Part shown: one piece after another, positions 32,121 to 42,892 of the stretch
How positions within the stretch are numbered: the first letter of the stretch is position 1
How the letters are laid out: the number at the start of each line of letters is the position of its first letter
NCBI GenBank assembly: GCA_963971575.1
Contig: OZ020616.1
Span: 23,888,713 to 23,952,712 of the forward strand
Source of the DNA: Liopterus haemorrhoidalis
Taxonomy: Eukaryota; Arthropoda; Insecta; Coleoptera; Dytiscidae
Direction of reading: 5' to 3'
DNA length: 64,000 bases
Notes under the pieces: model-generated
What the model was told of the DNA's origin: nothing
Seen by the model: only the letters and a program-made list of their open reading frames with translations
Database searches by the model: none
Made by a program: the position numbers and the translations under genes

Positions 32121-33055
32121 TGGGAAAAGATCTTATTTAGCACATTTTTGGCTGAATTCGTGTTAAAAAAAAACGAATTTTTAAAAACTACTTTTCGTTC
32201 CCTAATTTACTTCCAAAGGTCTTTCTTTTGTCACCACACAATAAATTTTAAAAAAATTATTGAAAAAACGTATTAAAAATGCTCGTAAAGCTATTTGGGT
32301 TCCCATCAATGTTCAATATGGAGATTTTTTTCCGAATTTTAGATCAACCCCTCTGAGAGATAAAGTGGGGGACAAAAATTTCTTGTTTCAGATTGAATCG
32401 AAACTAGGAGTAGGTAAAAATCGACAAACTATGTGTTTTTTTAATTCGACTGATACCCAACAAAATACTAATTCATAGTTAGTTATAATATTTTATAAGA
32501 CACTGTTTGGGCAAAATTTATGGAATATTTCTGTCTAAAACACATTTAACAAATTTGGATTTTTTGTGACTTCTAATTATCACTTTATGGTATATACAAC
32601 CATTTGATGTCTGTTCTTGCTCTGGTACTACAGAAAAAAATATATATTTTTAGTTAAAAAAATAAATTTTCTAAAAATTGTAATTTGAAATTGTTGACAA
32701 AGATTAAAATGAATAAATAAATAGACAAGTAATTAGTGATACTATGTTTATTAATAAGGACCTAAATTTCCTGCATTCCAAATTAATAACCATAATTGTG
32801 TGATAATAAAATAAATTGAATTGAATTGAATTATATGGTGTATTGACAAGTGAAGACACATTTCCTCTGAAGTGAGATAGTTCTTTTTTAATTTGACTTG
32901 TATATTAGATTTTATTTACTCTTTGTCTTGCAACCTACACAGATATTTTCACCTTTTTACCTTAATCCATTCAAATTTTAAATAGTACCGTTTCGACTAG
33001 AATATTTTTGTACATTAGGTAATATAAAGCTTACTTTAGTCTAAAATAACAAAGA
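32121..33055. other. No gene recognised
   Basis: AT-rich. A 72-codon plus-strand frame at 32260-32478 has no known motif and overlaps the old repeat shared with 28030-28095, so I do not call it. Confidence 0.45.
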
Positions 33056-33460
33056 TTGCGTAAGTGTCGTGAGTATATATAATATCTGACAGACATATTA
33101 CGTTTACAGACCCGGTATGTATCTTGACAGACTCAAACAGTGTTGCCAAGTTTTGGGTCTGTGAAGATATATAGTGTATAGCGGGTCTGTATAAGTCGTA
33201 TGAATTACAAATATTTTATACAAGCCCGACACGCGCACCATCTTCACGGAAATTTCGTGAACTAAATTTGTATAAAAAAACACGTTCTACCGCTTTCCCA
33301 GACCCACCTGAAACTCATTGCTAAAGATTGTTTGAGGCCTAATTCGTACTTCTAGCATAGAAAACGTTGTCAGACCCGATGCCGGGTCTGAGCTTGTCAC
33401 TTTTGGTCTGGTAACGCCTGCAGAGTATAGCGAGTTGGGTCTGTATAAGCGGTGAAACAA
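33056..33460. repeat. Unclassified sequence rich in CAGACCC/GGGTCTG
   Basis: GGGTCTGTATAAG occurs twice in direct orientation and CAGACCC and GGGTCTG occur several times on both strands. Probably transposon-derived. Boundaries are not clear. Confidence 0.4.
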
Positions 33461-33478
33461 ATATATATACATATATAT

Positions 33479-34423
33479 ATATTTAATAAAGTTATTGGGA
33501 ATAGCGGTGGAGGAAAAAGTAAACTCAATATTTACATGTACCCGATATTTCGATTTGACTTTTCAAATCTTTTTCAAGGGCTGAAAATAGTATAATTAAA
33601 AATTATAAATATAAAACATAAATTTAAGTGCAGACAAGTAAAATTTAAGAGTTGCCTCTGTTGTAACACATTAAAAGAATAAATAAATTAGAGTTAAAAT
33701 AGAACATTATCATCAATATTACACGATACAATTATCACAATACAATTATTATCACATTGAAAAATTACACTTTAAAATTGTTATCACAGAACTGTATATT
33801 GACTAAAACAGTATTAAATAAATAAATCTACTTGGATTAAAATTAGAAAGTTCTTCTTATTTTCACCTAGAATATAGCGGGAAAGATCCAACGAATTTTC
33901 TACTCATAGATGAAGTCGGTAATGTAGGAAGCATAGCGTGTCTTTATCTTCTTACTTTTTAAGCGATTTGTTGTTAAACAAGGATTAACCTAGTTTTTGG
34001 TTCTTAGAAATGTGTAGTAGATTTTTGTAAATAGTGTTTAAACCCTGAATGTCCGTTTTTTCATTTAAGTTTTGCACGTTTTCGTTAACGATAAAATTAT
34101 AAAGATTTATTTATTTAATACTATTTTAGTCAATATACAGTTCTGTGATAACAATTTTAAAGTGTAATTTTTCAATGTGATAATAATTGTAATGTTCTAT
34201 TTTAACTCTAATTTATTTATTCTTTTAATGTGTTACAACAGAGGCAACTCTTAAATTTTACTTGTAAGTCTGCACTTAAATTTATGTTTTATATTTATAA
34301 TTTTTAATTATAGTATTTTCAGCCCTTGAAAAGGATTTGAAAAGTCAAATCGAAATATCGGGTACATGTAAATATTGAGTTTACTTTTTCCTCCACCGCT
34401 ATTCCCAATAACTTTATTAAATA
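33479..34423. mobile_element. Inverted-repeat element, probable Penelope-like pLTR pair without ORF
   Basis: Arms of roughly 320-350 bp (33479-33828 and 34104-34423) face each other around about 275 bp of non-coding DNA. In the right arm, CCTTGAAAAGGATTTG and CAAATCGAAATATCGGG form the same stem-plus-CGAAA layout as the pLTRs of the Penelope-like elements at 1.3 kb and 49.7 kb. That suggests an element in which only inverted terminal repeats remain. A TA microsatellite abuts the left end. Confidence 0.6.
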
Positions 34424-34446
34424 TAATACAGACACGGAATAACGAT

Positions 34447-34468
34447 ATATATATATATATATATTTCG
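34447..34468. repeat. (TA)n microsatellite
   Basis: About ten TA units just right of the inverted-repeat element. Confidence 0.9.
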
Positions 34469-34679
34469 TTAATTGACCTTAAAAATGTGAAACTTTTAAA
34501 ATGTTGCCATTTTTTAAAAATAAAATTCAATTCCCATTTTCACAAGAAAAAAGAAAACCATCGTGTTAATTTGTCCATAATATAAATTGTTTGTTTTTTT
34601 ACATTTTTTTCCTAATCTTTAATTTATTTTTATTTTCCTGTAATACTGGGTTATTTTGCCTGAATTTTTCTATTTCTGC

Positions 34680-35930
34680 TAAACGACGAATTATTTGTTA
34701 TAGTGGTAAGTTTAAGTTTCTTAGTTTGTGTTTTATCATGCCTAGGTAATTCTCAAAGGAGAAACAGCTAAAAGAATTTAAAGATTGGAATTCTTTTGCG
34801 TCATCCGCTAAATGAATTAGGACATGACAGGTATAGACGCAAAATTCTTTACCATTTAATTTTGTCGCGTGTTTAACAAAAAAAAAACATAAAACAAAAG
34901 GTCTTTAGCATATTCATTAAAAGTTTCATTTAAGTGTGATACTTATAAAATAGTATTTAAAATTAGTATTTTTCAGAAAGTTTATTTTTAAATACTACTG
35001 GGCAAATGTAAATCAAAATCCGAGGTAGTTCTGTTGCCTTCCAATGCTCAAGCTCATATGAATATGTGAATAATGATCGAGGTTTCCTGTTAAATTCTGT
35101 GGGCCAATATGCATTAATATTTTCTACTTCAAAATTTATTTTTCTATATTACTTTGGCTGAAGCGATATATCCTGCTTCCATTTCTCCAAATAAAAAGTA
35201 ATTTTCTTATAATCCCTAGACAAACAAAATGCATATAATGTATAGAAAATGCCATTACCATGTTCATTTTAAGTTTTGTTAATGGTGTATCACCTTTATG
35301 ATGTTCTAAATTGTCTTTATTGAGAAATTTGTCTTTATTGCGAAGCAACGCATATAAATCTTCAAATGTCATTCTTTTGTTAATATGTGAGCTTTAACTC
35401 TCACATTTATCACACCCATAGTATCCATTATGTCCTTTTATATTTTTTATAAAAGCTCGAGCAGATGTATCACATACAAATGATCTAATTTTTATATTGA
35501 TTTTTTTGGATTCTATTAAAATCCCATTATTCAAGCATACTGACAGGTCGTCAACAAAATCCGACAAAAATTCTTCTAGTGGTGGTTTACCAGACCCATA
35601 ATAAAAAGCAGTTATAAATACCGCTTCTTCCTTATCGGCTTCCTCGGCCCAAAATTGGACAAAATGAAGTGTTTTTACTTTTATTAATAGGTAAAGCGTC
35701 TACATTAAAATTTAAATAATATGTTTCTTTATTATATTTTAATCGTGATAAATTGTGTAACAAACCAAAATAATAACAAAAGCACAATCCCATTTTTTTA
35801 ATATGGGTGATGTATGTGTACCAAGTAGGGTTCTATCATCCTTAGGTAAATTCTCTATAGCCAGGTTATTTGAAAACCACTCTAACAAATCTTTAATAGC
35901 TGCATGCGTAATATTATATCTAATGGCCCA
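34680..35930 (-). pseudogene. CACTA/EnSpm-like transposase relic
   Basis: Minus-strand fragments in order: YYLNFNVDALPINKSKNTSF near 35680; FYYGSGKPPLEEFLSDFVDD near 35560-35620; CDTSARAFIKNIKGHNGYYGC near 35420-35490; MTFEDLYALL...HHKG.TPL and HYMHFVCLGIIRKLL at 35136-35372; and CHVLIHLADDAKEFQSLNSF then CFSFENYLGMIKHKLR near 34700-34830. I recall this order of motifs from a widespread animal transposase family placed with CACTA/EnSpm. Frames change repeatedly and stops are frequent, so it is dead. Confidence 0.68.
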
Positions 35931-36269
35931 ATCTTTTAAAAACTAATTTGGATCTTCATTTTGATAACTAATAATTTGGTTTTAGTTTTATTATCATTCA
36001 AAGTTATGAGTGGAATATCATTATTCTCATTTCTAGAATTGTTATGTCACCAAGTTTTCGGCATGATGTTCTTTCAAATCATTCACTAGAATTTTGTTAT
36101 TTACATTTTTTTTTTCATTTTTGGTATTATTTGGATAAATGTTTAGTAGAAGTGATAATATTAGTGTAAGTCAACCAGACTTTTAACATCTTTTTTAATT
36201 AGCCTAATGTTTTGATTTCTCGATTTACGCTTGAGTTACAGTTAGTTACGCTTAGGATACAATAGAGTA
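35931..36269. other. No gene recognised
   Basis: AT-rich. May still be part of the CACTA-like relic, but no motif is readable. Confidence 0.4.
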
Positions 36270-36416
36270 GTCCAATACCTCCCCACACCCTCGATGTTCA
36301 GGCCTCGGTTTATTTCTGAACATTTCAGGCTACTCGCACTCGCCTCCATCTAGGGTACGTATGAATTCTTGCTTTGTTTGTCCACCAACCACTCATGGTG
36401 CGGGAGGGTATTGGAC
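36270..36416. mobile_element. Possible 147-bp MITE
   Basis: Starts GTCCAATACCTCCCCACACC and ends with the near-complement GGTGCGGGAGGGTATTGGAC. It is distinctly more G/C-rich than its flanks. I see no clear target duplication. Confidence 0.5.
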
Positions 36417-36785
36417 AAATATATTTCCTCCCTTTTCATCTTCAGACAAAACTTGAACATTTTTTTTTTTGCAATTATATATACAGGCTGTTTGTTTGAA
36501 ACGGGGCACCCCGAAAATCTCCTTTATTTGTAAAGATACAAAAAATCTTCAGAACAAAAGTTAAACTAGACAAAAAGGCCCATCTAAAGGTTACTATAAG
36601 AATTCTGAGGCACTTCCAGTTTCACCGGAAATGATGTCAACTTTTGATCTAGCATAGGGAATCGATAATTTTATATATTTTTCCTAAAAGTACATTAAAT
36701 TAGCTTTACAATGACACCAAAAAGTCATATTTTTATGTTAACCATTTCAAAATGGCGACCATTTATTTACAAAATAATAATCAAT
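36417..36785. other. No gene; possible repeat starting ACAGGCTGTTTG
   Basis: The segment from about 36483 (ACAGGCTGTTTGTTTGAAAC) is of the kind that begins many insect repeats, but I could not define its end. Confidence 0.4.
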
Positions 36786-36790
36786 ATAAG

Positions 36791-37016
36791 TGTTGGTGAA
36801 TTCCAGGATCGTGCCACTTTTATGCTTCTTTATTTACCTTTATAAGATTATGAGTGGACTGTATTTTGTGTTAATGAAACGTAATGTCTTAATGTTTTTT
36901 TAATATATTGATTCAACTTCTGTTCATTTTTTTCATAGCAACAACAACAAAAATATTGTCAAAACAACAAACATTCATTATGTCAAAAATGACATGCATA
37001 ACAAAAACATTGTACA
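36791..37016 (-). repeat. BEL/Pao 3' LTR
   Basis: 226 bp. On the plus strand it begins TGTTGGTGAATTCC and ends AACATTGTACA, so the LTR has TG...CA ends. Confidence 0.93.
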
Positions 37017-37097
37017 TACCCCCGACCTTGAAAGGACTGGGCTTTCAAAGAAGCTATACAAAAAAGCAAAGTGAAAATTGAAAATTATCTTAATGTT

Positions 37098-40000
37098 TTA
37101 GGACACTGGCTCTATGGGTAAAACACACACTTGGGTTGTGGCACGTTCTAAAACACTAGTAGGGGTTTTTATGGACACAACACGCACTACACCATCTTGC
37201 CCGGGGTGAAGCTGAATGATGCGACCAAGCTTCCAACACAAAGGTGGTAGATTGCTATCCTTGATGAGCACCAAAGCATTGTTCTGGATATTGTTGACGT
37301 TGGTTTTCCATTTGTATCGAACTTGAAGTTCCGAAATATACTCTTTATACCAGCGTGTCCAAAAGTGCTGCTTTATTTGAGTGATGCGCTGATAATTTGA
37401 CAAGCGATTTGAAGAGACGTCGGTAATATTGGGTTCCATAATTTGTGTCAATGGTCGTCCGATTAGAAAATGTCCAGGCGATAAAGGTTGAAAATCATTG
37501 GGATCAGATGACATGGGTGAAATAGGTCTTGAATTCAATATACCCTCAATTTCTGTGACAATAGTTAAAAATTCCTCAAAAGTGACTAATGCATTGGCCA
37601 AAACACGCTTTAAGTGGTGTTTGGTGGATTTAACACCTGCTTCCCACAAACCACCAAAATTTGGGGAGTAGGCTGGAATGAAATGCCACTGTATACCGCG
37701 AGCAACGACTTGCTCAGTTAATGCTTCTTGGTTTGAATATAAGAATTTTCCTAAGTCATGCAGATCGGAACTTGTCTTTACGAACGTTCTCCCGTTGTCT
37801 GAAAATATGTCTGTGGGTTGCCCACGTCGAGCTATGAGCCTGCGTAATATTAATAAAAATGAATTTGTAGTTAAATCTGTAACTACCTCTAAATGAATTG
37901 CTTTTGTGCTCATACATACGAAGACACATATGTAACATTTAAATCTTTTTTGACCACGTCCTCTTTTTTCACGAAGAGTAAAAGAACCTGCAAAATCAGT
38001 TCCTATTTTGAGAAACGGATAGATTAGTTGGATACGCGACAACGGTAATTTTCCCATTATAGGATTAATGGCTTTTGGTCGAGCCTTTCGTTTGGCTAAA
38101 ACGCGCGCTCCAATTATCCAAAAATTTTGTCTTGCTAAATAAACTAAATGTTGAGGACCGGCGTGATAATTACGCATATGTTCGTATGTCATGATGAGCT
38201 TCGAAAGATGACATTTTGAATCCAAAAGTATTGGATGTGTTTTATTAGTAGACAAATTTGCATTTTGAATCCTTCCCCCAACCCTCAAAATGCCCTGAGA
38301 GTCCAAGAAAGAGTTAAAGAATTTTAATCTGTTTTTTGTTGGCAATTGTTTGTTTGCCTGCAAAATATTGACTTCAAAATTAAATGAAATATTTTGCGAA
38401 ATTTTGATTATGGCGAGAAAAGCATGATTTATTTCTGAAACTGAAAGCGAATTGTGTTTGCGTCTTTCCTTTAACCTTATTTTGCAGTTATGAATGAATC
38501 TAAAACAATATGCAATTATACGTTTTAGTTTGACAAGTGATGAAAATCTAGCAATTAGATTATCATTTTCTTGTTTGACAAATAACACATTAATTTGTGA
38601 TTTTCTTTCCGGAATATCGTTTTCTGGAATGAGCTCTATGTCTGATTTTGGCCAAGCCTCAGTTGGCTGTGCAAGCCATGATGGGCCATTCCACCACAAT
38701 TTTGAAAATTGTAATTCATTTGGTTGTATACCTCGCGAAATTAGGTCTGCGGCATTATCATGTGTGTTTACGTGGTTCCATCTGTTTACATCAGTGAGAT
38801 TTTGTATTTCCGCGACTCTGTTGGACACAAAAACATTGAATAAGCGAGATTGTTTCCTTATCCATGCAAGGACTACTTGTGAATCAGTCCAGTAAAAACA
38901 ATTGAATTTAATTGTACTAGCTGATGTGATTTTTTGCATTAATTTTGCAAGTATTAATGCTCCGCACAGTTCTAAACGTGGTATCGTTAAAGCCTTTAAA
39001 GGTGAAACCTTACCCTTAGCGCAGAATAAATTGGCGCTGATTTCGTTTTGGTTGTTGATACAACGAGCATATATACATGCACCATATGCGTTTTGTGAAG
39101 CGTCGCAAAAACCGTGTAACTCAATGCTATTTGAATTTTTTAGATAAACATATCGTGGTATTGAAATATTCTTAATATAGTGCAAATTTATTTTAAATAA
39201 TTTCCATTTTGTTTTTATATAATCTGGAACCTCGTCATCCCAACCTAAATTCAAGGACCATAATTCTTGAAGAATGATTTTTATTAATGTTATCGATGGC
39301 GCTAATAACCCTAAAGGATCAAATGTTTTTGCTATATTTGATAATATGACACGTTTTGTAATTTTATCTGTTATATTTAAATTTGCATGATATGTGGGCG
39401 TGTCTTTACGAAAATTCCATTGTAGACCTAATAGTTTAGTCTCAGAAATTTCTCCCATATCAATGAAATGCGACAGCTGATCGCTGCTGTTGACATTACT
39501 TAAAACTTCAACTTGATTTGAACACCATTTTGTTAATTTGAAACAACCACTTGACAAAATAGTTGAAATTTGCTCAATTAATATTTTTGACTCTGCTATT
39601 GAATTTGCTCCTGATATTAGATCGTCCATGTAAAAATCATGAGCAACTATATGTGAAGCTAATGGAAATCTTTCCTTGTATTCAAGTGCTAATTGTTTTA
39701 TACAACGTATAGCTAGGAAAGGTGCCGAAGCTGTGCCGTATGTTACAGTATTTAATTCAAAAATATCGATTTTCTGATTTATATTACTGCGCCAAAAAAT
39801 TCTTTGAAATTTTCTTTGTTCAGGTGCAACTTCAATTTGACGATACATTTTTGTGATGTCCGCCGTAAATACAAATGCATGTTCCCGAAACCTAATTAAC
39901 ATTGATAAAAGATCATCTTGGACCGTTGGTCCTACATGCTGAATATTATTAAGAGATAGACCATTATCTGTTATTGCCGAACCATCAAATACGACTCTAC

Positions 40001-42203
40001 ATTTAGTGGTTAAACTGTCCGCTCTTAAAACTGCGTGGTGTGGAAAATAATAGCACAGTGCATCGTTGACATGTTTTGTGAGTTTTTGCATATGACCTAA
40101 GTTTTGGTACTCATGCATGAATTCAACATACTGTTCTTTCAATGATTGATTGAAAGACAGTTTCCGTTCTAAACAATTAAAACGATTTGATGCATTTATA
40201 ACAGAATTGCCTAAATCGTTTGGCGATTTTTTAAAAGGTATTGTCACTATGAAGCGTCCATCAGGCTTTCGTCTAAACGTATTTACGAAAATTGATTCGC
40301 ATTGTTGCTCCTCAATTGTGTAATTAGGAGTTTTATTATAATTTTCTTCAATATGCCAAAATTTCTGAATATCATATTGTAATGTTTCAAGTGATAAATT
40401 GCAATATGAAGTAAATTTGCCTTTATTTATATTAAACGTTCCAGTTACAATCCAACCGAAATCTGAGTTTTGCAATAATGGTAGATTTTTGCCTAAATTT
40501 AATCTTTCTGGCTTTAATATTTGCCAAAACAACTCAGCTCCAAGTAACATATCAACTTCGCTCGGTACGTCAAATGTCGGATCAGCTAGTTGTAAATCTT
40601 TTGGTATTGCAAAAGAACTAATGTTTAATACAAAATTTGGTATATTGTTATTAATTTTCTGTAATAAAAAACAATTGATGGTTGATTGAAAATTAGTGCA
40701 ATTCGAATAAATTTTTATGTTGCATTTATGCTGAATATTTGATGCTAAGTTGCCTATGCCAACAATGGATAAGTTTGCATTCTGTTTAGAGATACCTAAC
40801 CTTTTGAAAAATGAATAAGTCATGAAATTAGACTGTGATCCGTTGTCTAATAATGCACGACATATATATTTTTTACCATCTTTTCCGTCAACGGTAAAAC
40901 GAATTGTTGATAAAAGTGTATGAACACTGTCTGTTTGTTCTTGCTTGACATGATTTGAAAATGTTGTCTGCATCTGTGACTGAGAATTATTTTCGTAGTG
41001 TAATAATGTATTGTGCGATTTATTACACTGCTTGCAATAACCTGAGCTACATATTGTACTTGTATGCCCTGGTTTGAGGCAATTAATGCACAATTTTAAA
41101 GATTTTATTTTATCAAAGCGATCTCGCGGCGTTAATTTTAAAAATTCTGGACACCGATAAATTGCATGCTGAGATTTGCAAATTTTACAAGGTTCAATTT
41201 GCATTGACAAGAAGCCTTGTCTTTTTGAACTAGATTTGTTTAATGAAGTAGTATATGTTTTAGCTGAACGACGTTCTAATTTTTCTAAAGTTTGTGCTTT
41301 GTCAATAAGAAAACGTTCCAAAGTTGTTAATGAAGTACCGTCATTCTTTTTGACAAACTCTTCCCACTCTTCTAAAGAATGTTTATCAAACTTATTTGTC
41401 AATATGTAAATTAAGAGAGCATTTCTTTGCAATGTTTCGTCACCTAAACTTGATAAATATTTTAAATTTTTGTCTAATTCATCAATCATGTTTCTAAAAC
41501 CTAGAGACTCATTTGCATTTGTGTTTTGCAACTCAAAAATTGCCCTTATGTGTTCATAAATTAATAAATCCTTATTATCGAATATATTACATAAGCCCTG
41601 CCATACGCTTTCGTAATTTTCACTTGTTAACCTTTGTTTTTGAATAGCTTTCGCCGCTGAACCTACTAAGCTAGCCCTTAAATAATGGAATTTTTGCGCT
41701 TTTGAAATACGTGCATTCGTATGTATAAGCGATTCAAACAACTCTTTATATTCTAACCAATCTGTGTACGCTCCATCAAATTTTGGTAAATAAATAATAG
41801 GTAATTTTATTTGATCTAAATCTTGTGGCGAAGCTTGAGAGACATTTTCCGCTTTAATATCTAACGCATTTGGAATAACAGCAGAATTTAAAACAATTAT
41901 ATTTAATTTAGTTGTTATTGAATCATATAACGTTTCGAATTTGTTACGTTCCGCGTGTTCGTTATCCAAATCTTCTTGATCGCAAATTTCTTCAATTTTA
42001 TTTTGTAAATTCGTAAAGGTTTTTGAAAGTTCTAACGCTCGGTTTAGACGTGTTTGAATAATGCCAGTTTGTTCTACTGACAGCGTTTGATTCAATGTAA
42101 TAAATGCTGATATTTCATTATAAAATGATTCCAACATTGATAGCTGGTATTTGGCATTACCACGCTGGCGGTGTAATGTCTTAATTTCGCTTGTATTGGC
42201 CAT
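37098..42203 (-). CDS. BEL/Pao gag-pol polyprotein, 1701 aa, intact
   Basis: Encodes all enzymes for retrotransposition in one frame from an ATG at 42203. Approximate residues: helical N-terminus; DUF1759-type gag domain from about 130 (LPKFDGAYTDWLEYKELF); zinc-binding CKIC...C near 338-350 and CINCLKPGHTSTIC near 366-380; DUF1758-type aspartic protease with LLDNGSQSNF near 451; reverse transcriptase with first Asp in FTADITKMYRQI at about 782 and YMDD at 858-861; RNase H starting FCDASQNAYGACIY near 1030; integrase with TDFAGSF near 1400, FSDNGRTFV near 1466 and GGLWEAGVKSTKHHL near 1513; DUF5641-type tail with LPPLCWKLGRI near 1660. No env-like ORF is present. It is probably competent or recently so; activity is not shown by sequence. 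Confidence 0.95.
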   Translation of the reverse strand: MANTSEIKTLHRQRGNAKYQLSMLESFYNEISAFITLNQTLSVEQTGIIQTRLNRALELSKTFTNLQNKIEEICDQEDLDNEHAERNKFETLYDSITTKLNIIVLNSAVIPNALDIKAENVSQASPQDLDQIKLPIIYLPKFDGAYTDWLEYKELFESLIHTNARISKAQKFHYLRASLVGSAAKAIQKQRLTSENYESVWQGLCNIFDNKDLLIYEHIRAIFELQNTNANESLGFRNMIDELDKNLKYLSSLGDETLQRNALLIYILTNKFDKHSLEEWEEFVKKNDGTSLTTLERFLIDKAQTLEKLERRSAKTYTTSLNKSSSKRQGFLSMQIEPCKICKSQHAIYRCPEFLKLTPRDRFDKIKSLKLCINCLKPGHTSTICSSGYCKQCNKSHNTLLHYENNSQSQMQTTFSNHVKQEQTDSVHTLLSTIRFTVDGKDGKKYICRALLDNGSQSNFMTYSFFKRLGISKQNANLSIVGIGNLASNIQHKCNIKIYSNCTNFQSTINCFLLQKINNNIPNFVLNISSFAIPKDLQLADPTFDVPSEVDMLLGAELFWQILKPERLNLGKNLPLLQNSDFGWIVTGTFNINKGKFTSYCNLSLETLQYDIQKFWHIEENYNKTPNYTIEEQQCESIFVNTFRRKPDGRFIVTIPFKKSPNDLGNSVINASNRFNCLERKLSFNQSLKEQYVEFMHEYQNLGHMQKLTKHVNDALCYYFPHHAVLRADSLTTKCRVVFDGSAITDNGLSLNNIQHVGPTVQDDLLSMLIRFREHAFVFTADITKMYRQIEVAPEQRKFQRIFWRSNINQKIDIFELNTVTYGTASAPFLAIRCIKQLALEYKERFPLASHIVAHDFYMDDLISGANSIAESKILIEQISTILSSGCFKLTKWCSNQVEVLSNVNSSDQLSHFIDMGEISETKLLGLQWNFRKDTPTYHANLNITDKITKRVILSNIAKTFDPLGLLAPSITLIKIILQELWSLNLGWDDEVPDYIKTKWKLFKINLHYIKNISIPRYVYLKNSNSIELHGFCDASQNAYGACIYARCINNQNEISANLFCAKGKVSPLKALTIPRLELCGALILAKLMQKITSASTIKFNCFYWTDSQVVLAWIRKQSRLFNVFVSNRVAEIQNLTDVNRWNHVNTHDNAADLISRGIQPNELQFSKLWWNGPSWLAQPTEAWPKSDIELIPENDIPERKSQINVLFVKQENDNLIARFSSLVKLKRIIAYCFRFIHNCKIRLKERRKHNSLSVSEINHAFLAIIKISQNISFNFEVNILQANKQLPTKNRLKFFNSFLDSQGILRVGGRIQNANLSTNKTHPILLDSKCHLSKLIMTYEHMRNYHAGPQHLVYLARQNFWIIGARVLAKRKARPKAINPIMGKLPLSRIQLIYPFLKIGTDFAGSFTLREKRGRGQKRFKCYICVFVCMSTKAIHLEVVTDLTTNSFLLILRRLIARRGQPTDIFSDNGRTFVKTSSDLHDLGKFLYSNQEALTEQVVARGIQWHFIPAYSPNFGGLWEAGVKSTKHHLKRVLANALVTFEEFLTIVTEIEGILNSRPISPMSSDPNDFQPLSPGHFLIGRPLTQIMEPNITDVSSNRLSNYQRITQIKQHFWTRWYKEYISELQVRYKWKTNVNNIQNNALVLIKDSNLPPLCWKLGRIIQLHPGQDGVVRVVSIKTPTSVLERATTQVCVLPIEPVS

Positions 42204-42559
42204 TGCAAAATACTTTAAAGAATATTATAAAAAATATAAAATTTTGAATGAGAAGTATATTGAAAACAAATATAGACCTTACTTGTAACTGTTATTATCT
42301 GCGTTTACGAAATCTGCAGCTGTCTGCTGTAGAAGATCGGGTTCTTCTTTAGATTGTATTGCTTCTCAGTCGTCCAGCTGAAAAATGCTTTGGCACTTGT
42401 GTTGCCTAGCAATTTGCTGTCGACCAGTAATGTGTTGAACGATACTTATTTTAAAAAATGCTAAATGCTGATTGATTATGTTGATACTGACGTATACTTG
42501 CTTCAATGATGCAAAATAGCACTACTGATGAATCCGGCTTCGATTGGACCAAAAATGTA
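42204..42559 (-). other. BEL/Pao 5' leader
   Basis: Non-coding region between the right LTR and the polyprotein start. It contains the candidate primer-binding site at its outer end. Confidence 0.8.
42530..42553 (-). promoter_or_regulatory. Candidate BEL/Pao primer-binding site
   Basis: A few bases inside the LTR, the minus strand reads TGGTCCAATCGAAGCCGG. The match to an insect tRNA-Tyr 3' end (TGGTCCTTCGAGCCGGATT on the complement, from memory) is partial, so the primer identity is uncertain. Confidence 0.4.
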
Positions 42560-42789
42560 TGTTGGTGAATTCCAGGATCGTGCCACTTTTATGCTTCTTT
42601 ATTTACCTTTATAAGATTATAAGTGGACTGTATTTTGTGTTAATGAAACGTAATGTCTTAATGTTTTTTTAAATATATTTATTCAACTTCTGTTCATTTT
42701 TTTCATAGCAACAACAACAACAAAAATATTGTCAAAACAACAAACATTGATTATGTCAAAAATGACATGCATAACAAAAACATTGTACA
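42560..42789 (-). repeat. BEL/Pao 5' LTR
   Basis: 230 bp, matching 36791-37016 apart from a few substitutions and one extra CAA. The LTR should contain the promoter. Confidence 0.93.
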
Positions 42790-42866
42790 ATAAGTTTTAC
42801 AAAGTTGAACGTAGCAAGCTTTGAAAACAATAAAAAAAGAAACAAAATATCTCTATAATAAACGCC

Positions 42867-42889
42867 ATTATTATTATTATTATTATTAA
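42867..42889. repeat. (TAA)n microsatellite at the 3' end of R4-like LINE copy 1
   Basis: About seven ATT/TAA units directly at the LINE 3' end. Dong/R4-type elements are known to insert in TAA repeats. Confidence 0.88.
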
Positions 42890-42892
42890 AGA

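Larger units (their letters stand above)
36786..42794 (-). mobile_element. Complete BEL/Pao LTR retrotransposon
   Basis: Element 36791-42789. LTRs at 36791-37016 and 42560-42789 frame a single intact polyprotein. Target duplication ATAAG is present on both sides (36786-36790 and 42790-42794). The candidate primer-binding site lies inside the right LTR and the polypurine tract (GGTCGGGGGTA on the minus strand) abuts the left LTR at 37017-37027, as expected for a minus-strand element. The LTRs differ at only a handful of bases plus a 3-bp CAA indel, which points to a fairly recent insertion. Confidence 0.95.
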
